From: Diospyros lotus | Lineage: Eukaryota; Streptophyta; Magnoliopsida; Ericales; Ebenaceae | Assembly: GCF_014633365.1 (NCBI RefSeq) | Contig: NW_026267104.1 | Span: 4,402,001-4,466,000, forward strand | Direction: 5' to 3' | DNA length: 64,000 nt | Part shown: piece after piece, positions 54,453 to 64,000 of the stretch | Numbering within the stretch: position 1 is the first letter of the stretch | Layout of the letters: each line of letters opens with the position of its first letter | Notes under the pieces: generated by a model | The model's database searches: none | The model's input: the letters and a program-made list of their open reading frames with translations, nothing else | Told to the model about the DNA's origin: nothing | Translations under genes and position numbers: made by a program

Positions 54453-54687
54453 AGGATGCGTTTGATAGCATGAAAAGTCCATGAAAAATGTCACATCCAA
54501 GAAATTGAATTCCATATTTGTTATTTAACATACTATATTTTTCATATAATTGAATTTTATGGTACAATCATTAAAGCATAATTTGGCCTATTTTTTATGA
54601 AAAATTCCATCTAAGGGGGTTGTTTTTGTTTTCCATACATATTAAAAAATATTTTCTTTTCCAACTAAATATTATTAAACACACCCT
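54453..54687. mobile_element. hAT-like MITE, second of a tandem pair
   Basis: Left AAGGATGCGTTTGATAGCAT, right ATTATTAAACACACCCT. The interior aligns with the first copy over its whole length (GAAATTGAATTCCAT, TTTTTCATATAATTGAATT, GAAAAATTCCATCTAAGGG). No coding content. Confidence 0.75.
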
Positions 54688-55434
54688 AACTTCATCATCA
54701 TTTTGTCTAGATATATAGATAAGAAGATGGATGATCATTGGTTGTCTCAAATATAGATGGGATGGTGGAACCCAGAAGAGATAGAGAAGATGGAAGAATG
54801 ATGGCGGACAAAATGACAAAACGGTAGAACCACCAAAATATCGAGAAAGTGAAAGGATGAAACGACAATGGTAGATGAAACTCAAGAGCTTTTAATTTTT
54901 CACAAAATGTTGGGATAACAACGAGGTGAGATGAAATTTCATTCATTTCTAACGTGGTGGTCGGGATATGAAATGCATTTTTAATATTTTTTAATATTAC
55001 AAAATAGCTTGAAAATAATTTTAAAATTATAGAAATAGTCCGGAAGCATTTTTTTTGGAGTTTTAGGAGTAGAAAATGTTTTGAAAACGTCGGAACTATA
55101 TTTATAGAAAGGATTTTTATTTAAATAATGTTATTTTTTAAAAAATATTATCATAATAGTATTGAGCTAAATTAATTAATTTAACAAAATAATGACATAT
55201 CGATTCCTAATGTTTAAAGATGCTCATCTGTCCTTTCATTTTAAAATGAAGATGCTATTTTGGTATTTATTTTTAATATAAAATAATATTAAAAATTATG
55301 ACTGATGATGATATCATTAATTATGTGATATTTCCTTGTTAGAGGAGACTAAGAAGATCATGTAAGATCTACATTATAATAAACAAGTGTCAAAATAATA
55401 TTTTTAATACTAAAAATAAGAGTTGTTAATTATT
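54688..55434. other. AT-rich intergenic sequence
   Basis: No gene supported. The overlapping minus frames at 54595-54946 include MITE sequence and have no domain. Confidence 0.5.
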
Positions 55435-57240
55435 ATATCAATTGGGTTTGGAGGCGTCTTTATTTCAATTGGGTTTGGTTTGGTTTGGTTGGGTTTTACC
55501 ATCATTTTATATCTACATCTATATTTATATCTATTTTTTATATAAATAAATACTAAATTTTTGTATTGAGATTTTTTTTAATAAAACGTCTTTTAAAATA
55601 AAGAATAAAAATTAATTATGTTAATAAAATTTAAATTAATAATTTTTAAATAATAACTAATTCTTAAAATGATTTTATTACTTTATTAAAATTTATTTTA
55701 TTTAGAAATTAAAATTTAAATAGTTATTATCAAATGTTACTTAATAAATTATATATATTGCTTGTTGAAAGGTGACGGCCAGTATGTGGTTGATTATTGA
55801 TTCTTTATTTATTTTGTTTATGGAGTTGGTAATAATTTGGTTTGGTTTAAGTTTTTGTCAAAATTATAACCAAACTAAACTTAAATTACTAAAACTAAAA
55901 CTAAATTATTACCCATTGATTTTAAAAATTAAAAATTAAAAATCATAGCCAAACCATTCGGTTTTGGTTTTAATCATAATTTTTTTTAATTTAATCTATA
56001 CTAACAAACAAAGATAAACTTTAAGAGCAATTTTAAAGAATACACTATTTCTAGTGCTAACTTCAATTTAGCGCTGAAGAGCTCTCCAATGAATACATCA
56101 TTTCGATGTTGGACACATTTTTCAATCACCAAATTTGGTGTTATACTATTCACCAACACTAATTTTTTTTTATTTCTAATTTTACCCCTCTTTGTATAAC
56201 TTTAAAATAATTTATTCCTTTTATATCTTTTATCACTTTTATTATATTTGTATATTTTGATTAATAATTAGAAATATAAATTAAATTGTTATAAAAAATA
56301 TATACTGATGTAAATATTTTATTAAGATCTATAAAATGAGTATAATATTGAATATATTTTATAAATACTATGTTAATATAAAATAAACTATTTTTATTTA
56401 TGTATATGAAAGTTTTTTATTTTAATAATTACTTAATAGAAAGAAAATATTCTTAATGCAAAAACTCAATAATATAATAAAAAGCAATAACATTTCTATT
56501 AACTTAATTAAAAATACATGATAAAATAGAAAAAAAATTAAAATAAAAAGAACAACATGGCTTAAAAATAAAATGCTTTCTATTCTTATATTATGCTAAG
56601 TTAAATAAATTAATTAATATTTATAAAATATTCTTTAAAGTTTTTTTTACACCAATTTAGTGTTACATATTGGAGACAATATCTGTTTGTTGTTGAAAAT
56701 TTTGGTATAAAACGCTGTTAGACACCAAATTAGAGTTGGAGTTGGTGTCCAATGTTGGAGTTGTTCTAATAAAATTACCTTCTTCTTGTATAAAGTTACA
56801 AATTAACTTTAAACTTCTTGGATATAATTATTTGATTGATAAAAATAAAATAATTTTAGATTATATATATTTTTATTTGTTAATTACTTTATAAATATTA
56901 AATATTTTATATATTTGTAATGCAGTAGTTAAAAAACTTGTAAAAATGCATTAGTCAATATATATTATGTGTATATATACTATATTAAATAAATAAATAT
57001 CTATTATATATAATATGTATATTCGGTTCGATTTGGTTCGGTTATCCACACATTCGATTCGATTTTGGTTTAGGTTTTAGTTTAGATTTAGTGAAAACCA
57101 TAACCAAACCATATCCATTGAAATAGTGTTTGATTTTTCTTTAAACCAAACCATTATCCAGTCAAACGATTTTTAATCGCGTTGACCGATTCGATTTTAG
57201 TTTGATCCCCATAGTTTCGATTGCAATTGCCATTCCTAAT
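55435..57240. repeat. Field of GGTTTGGTT/AACCAAACC repeats around a possible transposon
   Basis: GGTTTGGTTTGGTTTGGTTG-type words at 55475-55495, again near 55838-55990 on both strands, and GGTTCG/CGATTCGATTTTGGTTT words at 57025-57210. Such words are typical of the ends of some plant DNA transposons. Between them, 56025-56771 has imperfect inverted ends (TTAAGAGCAATTTTAAAG and TGTTGGAGTTGTTCTAA) and may be a non-autonomous element. No transposase was found. Confidence 0.4.
56025..56771. mobile_element. Possible non-autonomous DNA transposon with AGAGCAACTCCAA-type ends
   Basis: Left TTAAGAGCAATTTTAAAG and right TTGGAGTTGTTCTAATAA are imperfect inverted copies of the common plant terminus TTAGAGCAACTCCAA. 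Subterminal CCAATG/CCAACATTGGAG-type words occur on both sides. The AT-rich middle has no ORF. The target duplication (perhaps TAA) is not diagnostic. Confidence 0.4.
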
Positions 57241-57272
57241 GGGTTGTTGATTATTACATTAATAGTTGTTGA

Positions 57273-57625
57273 GTAGGGGCAAATCTAGAAATTTAGGTTG
57301 GGGGTGAAAGTTTTTTGGGAAGGAGAGAGTAAGGGCGAGACCGATTGGGCAAGCGAGCGTGGGGGAGAAGGCGAGAGTCAAGAAACAGCAAGGGCCGAAG
57401 GGCAAGCGAGAGCAAAAGAGGAAGAGAGCGAGGGCGAGCGAGACCAAGAGGGGCTGAGTCCTAGCGAGACCAAGAGAGAGTCAACGAGGACGAGCGAGAG
57501 TAAGAGAGAGGTAAAGAATGAGGGCAAACGCAAGCAGACGAGCAAGAGAGAGGAGGTAGAGAGCGAGAGGTAACGAGGGTGAGCGAGAGCGAGATCGAGA
57601 GAGAAAGGAGAAGAGAAGGGTTTGT
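57273..57625. repeat. Purine-rich (GAGCGAGA)n region after an hAT-like end
   Basis: GGGGCAAATCTAGAAATTTAG at 57276 resembles the left terminus of CAGGGGCGGATCTAG elements (compare 25637). It is followed by about 300 bases of GAG/GCGAG purine repeats. The frame 57298-57573 is a Glu/Ser/Arg low-complexity translation of the repeat and is not a credible gene. No matching right end was found. Confidence 0.5.
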
Positions 57626-58018
57626 CGGCAAGTGGGTTGGGTTGTAGTGGATTTGGGTTATCTTTTACCTTATAAATTTAATTTTTGCTGTGGGCTTACG
57701 TTTAAAGAGAAACCGATTGTGCAATTGTTTTTAGGAGAAAGGGAAAATACAAGTAAAACGAAAAGCAAGCACGTGGCTTAATGCCAGGGCTATTTCTGAT
57801 TCGAGCCCAAAGCAGCAGGGTACAACTACTTGATGCACGATTGGTTTCGTATCCAGTAGTAGCAGGGAAGAGGCAAAATTACATTGGAAACCCGAACGGA
57901 AATTCTCGTACGAAATGTGCATGTGTGAAGAATTGCAACTTTCTACCCCCTCAAACTTTCCGGGAAAGTTCGCTTGTACTATCTATTGCGAAAGAAGAAA
58001 CCGCCACGCCACCGGAGG

Positions 58019-58020
<2 letters not shown>

Positions 58021-58054
<34 letters not shown>
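58021..58054. repeat. GA microsatellite in the presumed 5' leader or promoter of the F-box gene
   Basis: An (AG)n run about 135 bases before the start codon. GA repeats near plant transcription starts are common and can bind GAGA-type factors. Confidence 0.8.
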
Positions 58055-58057
<3 letters not shown>

Positions 58058-58188
58058 GAGATAGTGGGTGTGTGTGTGAAACAGAGTGAATTCACTTTCA
58101 TAGAGAGTGAGAAAATAGATTCATATTGATTGAATGTGCCTATGCGCACAGAAAGAAAGAGAATCGGAGAGAAATTTCAGTAATTGTG

Positions 58189-59144
58189 ATGTCTCCCCCT
58201 CAATCTGGGATTGAGGAAACGGGAAATTATACGCAAACCCTAATCCCGGGCCTCCCGAACGATCTCGCGGGGCTAATTCTAGCGTTCGTTCCGTATTCTC
58301 ACCATGGCCGTCTCAAATCCACCTGCAAATCCTGGAAAATCTTCTTCTCCCGCAAAACCCTAATCTCTTTACGGCAAAAGTACCTCCCTCCCTCTCGCCT
58401 TTCCCACCTCCTCTGCATCTTCCCTCAAGATCCGTCGATCGTCTCCCCTTACCTCTTCGATCCTCACAACCCTCGGGCTTGCTGGTTTCCTCTTCCTCCG
58501 ATGCCCTGTAATCCCCATGTTTATGGCCTCTGCAACTTCACCTCCGTTTCAATCGGCCCCCATCTCTATGTCCTTGGAGGCTCCCTATTCGACACCCGAT
58601 CCTTCCCTCTCGATCGCCCTTCTTCCACATCCTCCGCTTTCCGATTCAACTTCCTTACTTCTTCCTGGGACCGTCTATCACCCATGCTCTCTCCTCGCGG
58701 TAGCTTCGCCTGCGCCACGGTGCCTGATTCCGGCCGGATTCTTGTTGCCGGGGGTGGCTCCCGGCACACCATGTTTGGGGCCGCCGGGAGTAGGATGAGC
58801 TTGGTCGAAATGTATGACGCTCGCAAGGATGAGTGGGTGGCCTTGGATGGGTTGCCCCGATTTCGAGCTGGATGCGTCGGATTCTTTGTTGGAAAAGGGG
58901 AACATGGAGAATTTTGGGTGATGGGGGGATACGGCGAATCGAGGACGGTTTCCGGGGTCTTCCCGGTGGATGAGTATTACAGGGATGCTGTGGTGATGGA
59001 CTTGAACAATGGTGGCAAGTGGAGGGAGCTTGGGGATATGTGGCAGGAAGGGGAAAGGAGGCGCCTTGGGAAAATTGTTGTTGTTGAGGATGATCATTTG
59101 GATACTCCTGGCATTTTCATGCTTGAGGGCACTGATATCTGCAG
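58189..59144 (+). CDS. OR23-like: F-box/kelch-repeat protein, OR23-like, first exon
   Basis: Probable substrate adaptor of an SCF ubiquitin ligase. The start is the ATG at 58189 (MSPPQSGIEE); the open frame extends upstream only to a TTG at 58126. The F-box lies at about residues 19-62 (LIPGLPNDLAGLILAFVP ... CKSWKIFF). Kelch-type segments follow: VSIGPHLYVLGG, GRILVAGGGSR with SLVEMYDARKDEWVALDGL, and RAGCVGFFVG with FWVMGGYG. The sequence fits F-box/kelch protein OR23. The frame runs on to a stop at 59175, but GATATCTGCAG/GTATCT at 59144 is a good donor where the family continues with another ~90 residues. I therefore treat this as exon 1 (318 codons plus two bases). Exon 2 was not found before 64000. 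An LTR element occupies the presumed intron. Alternatively the gene now ends at 59175 as a truncated protein. Confidence 0.85.
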
Positions 59145-60171
59145 GTATCTTCCTACAAACTTTTGGGCTTTCTAGTGTGCTGTTATCTGGTTTCTCTGCA
59201 AGAATAATTGAAAAGTGATATCAGCCGCCAATTTCTCCATTTTAAAGATGTTATAATATCTTATTAAGCTATTTTAATTTTGTTGATCATTTCATTTAAC
59301 CTGAAATGGTGAATCCAAGCAGTAATACATATATGAATGAGTTGTTTTTTGTGATGTTGCATTACATCGGTCAAGGGTAAGAAACCTACTTGTGTTCTTT
59401 TGATTTCAGTGTTGGGTGGTTAGACAAGTATGCCCTCTGATACGTGCTTCATCACACATTTATTTGTAAAGTTGCTTGCTTTTTTATTTTTTTAACTGGA
59501 GCCTTTAAAATTAATATGAATAAATCATTCCTAGTAACTGCAGAAGACGATCATTTGATTTAGTTTGGCAAATTTAGTTACCTTTGATAAGTTCTGACAA
59601 AGATATTACACTATCAACAACCTTTGATTGTCAATCTGTAAGACAGGGTTGCAATGGGTAGGGCATGGGTTGGGGAACACTAACAGCTGCAACCCGTTTA
59701 TAGATCACCCCATCTACCCCTGACCCACTACCATTCAGATCCTGCTTATGACTCATTTAACCCACCGTTGGCAAAATGCACGCCATCCAGCTCAGAGTAT
59801 TTTCTTACCAGAGTATCAGATTTTGCATTATTTCATCAATTTCCCATTTACCTTTTGTCAATTCCAATGAGATTAGCTCAAAACTAGTTTAGCATAAAAT
59901 TTTAAAATATGAACCAGTGTTATTAAAGGCACACCTAGGCGCAAGGAGCATCAAGGTGCACCCTGGGCACTTGAAAGCTTTCCAGGCAGGCGTAGACCAA
60001 AAGGTGCGACAAGGCGCGCCTCAGCCCAAGGCGTGCCTTGGGCTTTTTAGCTATTTTTCAAGGTTTTTATTTCACTGTTTTTACTTTATTTATTTTTTTA
60101 CTATTTAGGGTTTAAATTTATTGTTTCAACTACAAATTTGACAATAAGTAAAAAGGCTCCTACTTCAAATG
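59145..60171 (+). other. Presumed OR23-like intron, proximal part
   Basis: T-rich, intron-like. No exon 2 homology was seen. It contains a GC-rich dispersed sequence at 59925-60050. Confidence 0.5.
59925..60050. repeat. GC-rich AGGCGC/GCGCCT dispersed sequence
   Basis: Words such as CACCTAGGCGCAAGG, AAGGCGCGCCTCAGCCCAAGG and GCGTGCCTTGGGC form short internal inverted and direct repeats (CCTTGGGC/GCCCAAGG). It resembles a dispersed plant repeat. No terminal structure was resolved. Confidence 0.45.
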
Positions 60172-60531
60172 TGTCATGAACCTAGGGTTTGTGATAGGTT
60201 AAAAGAGGAATTGGGGAAGAAAATTAGATTGAAGGAAGGGGAAAATCAGTAGATAGAGGGATTAGATATTAAGAGAAAGAGAGGGAGAAATAGAGAACAA
60301 AAAAGAGAGGAAGAAGAACGAGAGAGGAAGAATGGTAGAGAGAAAGAAATTAGAATTTCAATTCCATAATTTTCAGCATACTCTAACAAACCAATAGCAG
60401 TAGCCTTCTATAGGCATTACAAGCTCAATAGCAGCCCAGCACATGCACCCCATGTGCTTCTAAAATATCTCCTAACTATTATTATAATATTATTACTATA
60501 TTGCCCTTGAATTACTACTTGGGTCATGACA
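60172..60531 (-). repeat. Left LTR (3' LTR of the minus-strand element, 360 bp)
   Basis: TGTCATGA ... TCATGACA, an 8-base terminal inverted repeat. It differs from the right LTR by roughly nine or ten substitutions, mostly transitions, and one 7-base indel. The TATA box is mutated here (complement of CTTCTATAGG). Confidence 0.92.
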
Positions 60532-60543
60532 ATTCCCCCCTTC
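60532..60543 (-). other. Polypurine tract of the LTR element
   Basis: Minus strand GAAGGGGGGAAT directly before the 3' LTR. Confidence 0.85.
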
Positions 60544-60594
60544 CTCGAGAGAGTTGTTGTCCCCAAGAACTTACAACAATTTAGTCATTGCGCC

Positions 60595-62004
60595 TCAACC
60601 AATACCAACTCTCTCTAGCTTGGTTGTTCTTTCTTTTATCATTCCCTTTCTAGGCCGCTTCTTCTTTGTTCTTGGATACTCATCAGCTGAAACAAAAATG
60701 ATAATCAGTGCAATCACAGCTGCATCTTCCTCCAAGGAGTGGCATACCATTTCCCGTGGGTTGGTAATAGCTACCAAATTAAGATAGCTTGTACCCATAG
60801 ATTGAGGATCCAATATGATGCCAAATCCAGTCAATACATCCTCATCTAGTGCCTTCATTGATTTTAGCTGTTTTCGGCCACCGGCAATAGCTATAACTTG
60901 CAGTCCTTCAGCCTTCAATTGATGTTGCTCCTCAACCTCAAAATTTACAGCAACATTGTGTCACATTTTAGGATCAGTGCTACACACCTTCACAACATTA
61001 GAAGATATTTCAGCTACAAATAGGCCATCTTCATAGCAGTTCTCATCATCAATCTGATTTGTAGACTGATAACCCGACTTTGATGCCTCAATGCTGTAAT
61101 TCCTATCATTGTATTGAGGTTCCCCAACAATTAAACCATCTGCCCCTGTCAGTAATTCTGCCACATCTTCGTCTTGTTCATCGGACTTTTTCTGAAGCTC
61201 ACTCTCAACATTTTTCTCCTCCCAATCAGCAACATCTTTTCCCTTTTGTTGGCTGCCATTCCCCTCTATTTGGACTTCTTTTTCAGCAATATTAGATGAT
61301 CCCTCTGCATTGTCTTTCCTATCAATCTGTTCATTACAAGTTCCCTTCGAAGGGTGTAATCCATCACCAATATCATCTCTGATGCTGCCAACATCCTTCT
61401 TGATATTGCTGCCTAATTCAAAATACCCAAGCACATACTCGGAAGTCAATGATGAATCAGTTTCCCACCTTCTTGCCTTCTCCTTCGGCTTCTCCATTTT
61501 AAGAAACTCCTCCTTATTAAAACTTCCACGATAGTCATCAAAGTATTCGGCGGGAAAACTATAATGATACTCTTTAGATAGTATCATTGCAAATTCTTGC
61601 AACTTCTCGCGAAACATTCGACCAAATTCCTTGCACTCCTCATCAAACCCACTGCTGGTTCCTTTGTCCAATTGGTTGATCCCCTTCTTATGTTCCTTGT
61701 TGCTGCCAATTGAAAATGCAGCCTTCTTTGGCTGCCATTGAGGATCCATTCCCACTGAAAATGAAGCATTCTGCTTCATGTATGCACTGCCTCCCCTAGC
61801 TTCATGAGTAGGACACCCCACTGAAAATGCAGCCTTCTTTGGCTGCCATTGATGCTCCATTCCAACTGAAAAGGAAGAATTCTTCTGCTGCAATTGAGAC
61901 TCCAATGGTCTCAGATATGCACTGCCACCCATGGCTGAATTTTCACCAACAACATACTTCGACGGCCAAGGAATGGGAATTATATACCTGCTTCTGTTTT
62001 GCAT
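60595..62004 (-). CDS. Unknown protein encoded by the LTR element, one in-frame TGA
   Basis: Starts at ATG 62004-62002; 470 codons in one frame with a single internal TGA at 60963-60961 and a final TGA at 60597-60595. The first part is 347 residues. It carries a duplicated block: SSFSVGMEHQWQPKKAAFSV and again ASFSVGMDPQWQPKKAAFSI. Next comes a mixed region with FGRMFREKLQEFAMILSKEY, then a long acidic, Gln/Glu/Asp-rich stretch, and after the TGA a segment with GFGIILDPQSMGTSYLNLVA ending in a basic KKKRPRK cluster. I recognise no gag zinc knuckle, protease, RT or integrase. It could be a captured cellular sequence, a highly derived gag, or a novel protein of this element family. Function unknown. 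Confidence 0.6.
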
Positions 62005-63155
62005 GTTGTAGCAGTTCCTAGACTCGTCTCAATTGCAACTCAAGAGTCGGGCACCCACTCCTCTTTGCCTTTCCACTTTGACCCAAGTTAGCCTAAATTT
62101 ACAGCCAAGATCTACCTCTTGTTTCCTTTGCTGACAACCTGCTCTGATCTGCCACTGGATCACCTTCGGATTCCAAAATCACTAGCTTAGGTTGGAAGGC
62201 AACCACAACCGTAGCACACACAGTGTCGATCAAGGCAGCAACGCCCCACAGAACTCTGGTCGGAATTCTCGATCAAAACCACAACACCACAGCCGCGCCT
62301 ACAGGAAGCTTATCGGTATGGTCGGACTGGTCTTCCGGTCTGGGTCATCCGCTTCACCCTCGACAACTCATGCTAGCCTTGGACAGTCACAACCCTCTGG
62401 CTGTCCACGGCACCACCTTCGACAGACTCCTTACTCACTACAATCCTAACCGACTAGCCGAGAATCACCGGTTCCGACGTCGCTCCTTAAGTTTGCTTGG
62501 ATGGTCGAGATCAGCTCTGCTTGCGATCGCTGTGGATTCACGATCGCCTCCCCGCCGACTCCTCTTCCTCACCCAATCACCGACCACGGTTGGAGGACCA
62601 CCACCTCTTTGAGTTCGCCTTGATCGACAAGTCCTGGGAATCGAGTTACGATTGTGGTAGGCTCCGATCGCTCTAATCTGCTTCTCTTCGATGCCTTAAA
62701 TTGTTGTTCAACCAACTTTCTAGCCTAACTTCCTGCCTCGCTCTAATTAGAATTGAGAGAACTGCGTCTTCCTCCTCTGGTTCTACCTACTCACTGGTCG
62801 CGTTTGATAATGGTCGCGACACCTTCCTCGTTTGTGTCCCCCCTGCCTCGTCTTCTCGTATGCGAATTCTAATTATCGCCTAAACCTCCTTTCGCTAGCA
62901 CTCATTGCAACCGATCGCTATGGACCAGCAACCTAACTCACCCCCGACACTGCTATTTGAATTCACTGGACCAGATGCGCGACTTTTGAAACCAGCTCGC
63001 AACTCCAAATCCAACTTTCGTTAATCGCTGGTCTGCTACACTTTCGAAATTCGCCGACCTACGATTAGCTTCCAGAAACGACCAGCTGCTCTGCTCAATC
63101 AATTCCACTGAGAATTGACTACCAAAATTGCACGAATCACAGCCGAAGAACGACC
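62005..63155 (-). other. Leader region of the LTR element between PBS and ORF
   Basis: About 1.15 kb, moderately GC-rich with many CGATCG/TCGCGAC words. Short frames on both strands (for example 62223-62612 and 63168-62953) show no domain. It may hold a packaging or dimerisation signal or an intron. Nothing decisive is seen. Confidence 0.5.
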
Positions 63156-63167
63156 GCTCTGATACCA
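63156..63167 (-). other. Primer-binding site for initiator-Met tRNA
   Basis: Minus strand TGGTATCAGAGC, an exact match to the usual plant LTR-element PBS, two bases from the LTR. Confidence 0.9.
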
Positions 63168-63169
63168 AT

Positions 63170-63536
63170 TGTCACGAACCTAGGGTTTGTGATAGGTTAA
63201 AAGAGGAATTGGGGAAGAAAATCAGATTGAAGGAAGGGGGAAGGGGGAAATCAGTAGATAGAGGGATCAGATATTAAGAGAAAGAGAGGGAGAAATAGAG
63301 AACAGAAAAGAGAGGAAGAAGAACGAGAGAGGAAGAATGGTAGAGAGAAAGAAATTAGAATTTCAATTCCATAATTTTCAGCGTACCCTAACAAACCAAT
63401 AGCAGTAGCCTTATATAGGCATTACAAGCTTAATAGCAGCCCAGCACATGCACCCCATGTGCTTCTAAAATATCTCCTAACTATTATTATAATACTATTA
63501 CTATATTGCCCTTGAATTACTACTTGGGTCATGACA
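63170..63536 (-). repeat. Right LTR (5' LTR of the minus-strand element, 367 bp) with TATA box
   Basis: Mate of 60172-60531. On the minus strand it contains GCCTATATAAGGC (about 63420-63408), an intact TATA box that is mutated in the left copy. The right-hand copy is therefore the better candidate for an active promoter. Confidence 0.92.
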
Positions 63537-63541
63537 AAATG

Positions 63542-64000
63542 CTCCAATTGAATTTGAACTAGATGAAGATGGATAGGGAGAATCGAACAAATTCAAGGCA
63601 TGCAATAACAAAATGCAACATTAAGTCACCAAAACAGCAACCCCCATACTTGCAACCATCTTTCTTAGGCTTCTATATATCACCTATGTTCTCTAGATGC
63701 AAGAGGTGGACAAAAAGGGAAAAAGAAAATTATATTTTCATGGGCCCAAGTTAAATAGTGGCTTTTCCTTAGTTTCCCATCTTCCTTGATTGTGTTTCAT
63801 TTACTTCAACAATGTTTTGTTAAAGCTGTTCAAGTCTTAATTTTCTTAAAGATTATATTATTCTAGTAATAAAAAGTCAAACTGAACTCAATATCCAATG
63901 ATCAACATTCTATTGGCGTGATCAATATTTATAGACACCGTGGAGGCTGAGTTTTCATTATACAAAGAAAGATGCAAATTTAAGTCTAGTATATTGCCTA
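63542..64000. other. Right edge of window, probable OR23-like intron continuation
   Basis: AT-rich, no exon or repeat recognised. The frame 63563-63754 has no domain. Confidence 0.45.

Larger units (their letters stand above)
60172..63536 (-). mobile_element. Non-autonomous LTR retrotransposon (3365 bp) with an unknown ORF
   Basis: Two LTRs (60172-60531 and 63170-63536) flank a 2.6-kb interior. A perfect 5-base duplication AAATG borders the whole (60167-60171 and 63537-63541). On the minus strand the PBS TGGTATCAGAGC (63167-63156) follows the right-hand LTR and a polypurine tract GAAGGGGGGAAT (60543-60532) precedes the left-hand LTR, fixing the orientation. No protease, RT, RNase H or integrase is present. 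The interior consists of a ~1.15-kb leader and one long frame (62004-60595). Just before the PPT the minus strand reads LGDNNSLEEGG, resembling the C-terminal end of Ty3/gypsy polyproteins (LEDK..LQEGGNV), so it may derive from a gypsy element. It lies antisense to the OR23-like gene. Confidence 0.9.

Noticed and set aside
55475..55495. Interstitial telomere repeat
   Set aside because: Units are GGTTTG, not TTTAGGG, and irregular.
57298..57573. 91-codon Glu/Ser/Arg-rich plus-strand frame
   Set aside because: Pure translation of a GA/CG purine repeat with no codon bias or domain.
62192..62612. Plus-strand frames in the LTR-element leader
   Set aside because: Opposite to the element's orientation and without domains.

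Overview
This window is nuclear DNA of a flowering plant. The evidence is gene structures with GT-AG introns, plant-specific families (an LBD factor with a CX2CX6CX3C zinc block, a PLS-type pentatricopeptide-repeat protein, a QALGGH-type C2H2 zinc finger with an EAR motif, an F-box/kelch protein), an AT-rich background, and dense plant-type transposons (Helitrons, Ty3/gypsy and other LTR elements, hAT-like MITEs). The protein set looks like a broad-leaved angiosperm; I cannot name the species.

Layout. 1-1349: end of a minus-strand LTR retrotransposon. 5044-5849: a decayed LBD29/LBD18-like pseudogene (+). 7689-8565: an intact two-exon LBD16-like gene (-). 11451-13316: an intronless PPR-E gene (-). 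14598-15667: a MITE split by a complete 847-bp Helitron. 15768-34029: about 18 kb of Helitron DNA, read as at least two minus-strand elements joined head to tail at 28277/28278. The first carries a broken multi-exon Rep/helicase gene, and both share a 2.1-kb promoter-like unit. 34775-45265: a seven-exon USE1 SNARE gene (+). Its last intron (6.2 kb) holds a 4.76-kb gypsy element, a solo LTR nested inside that element, and a further solo LTR. 48206-48769: a TAC1/SUPERMAN-type zinc-finger gene (-). 53648-54687: three related MITEs. 58189-59144: first exon of an OR23-like F-box/kelch gene (+). Its presumed intron holds a 3.37-kb LTR element (60172-63536) whose only long ORF is not a recognisable gag or pol.

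The host genes appear functionally independent: auxin/lateral-root type transcription factor (LBD), organelle RNA processing (PPR), Golgi-to-ER membrane fusion (USE1), transcriptional repression (C2H2), ubiquitin-ligase adaptor (F-box/kelch). What links the window is layered transposition: Helitron into MITE, Helitron next to Helitron, hAT MITE into Helitron, solo LTR into gypsy element into intron. Several insertion events can be read exactly from target-site duplications or from a paralogous uninterrupted site.

The least familiar item is the LTR element at 60172-63536, with its 470-codon reading frame of unknown nature interrupted by a single TGA. The Helitron chain is the second. All identifications are by eye from motifs; no database search was run.
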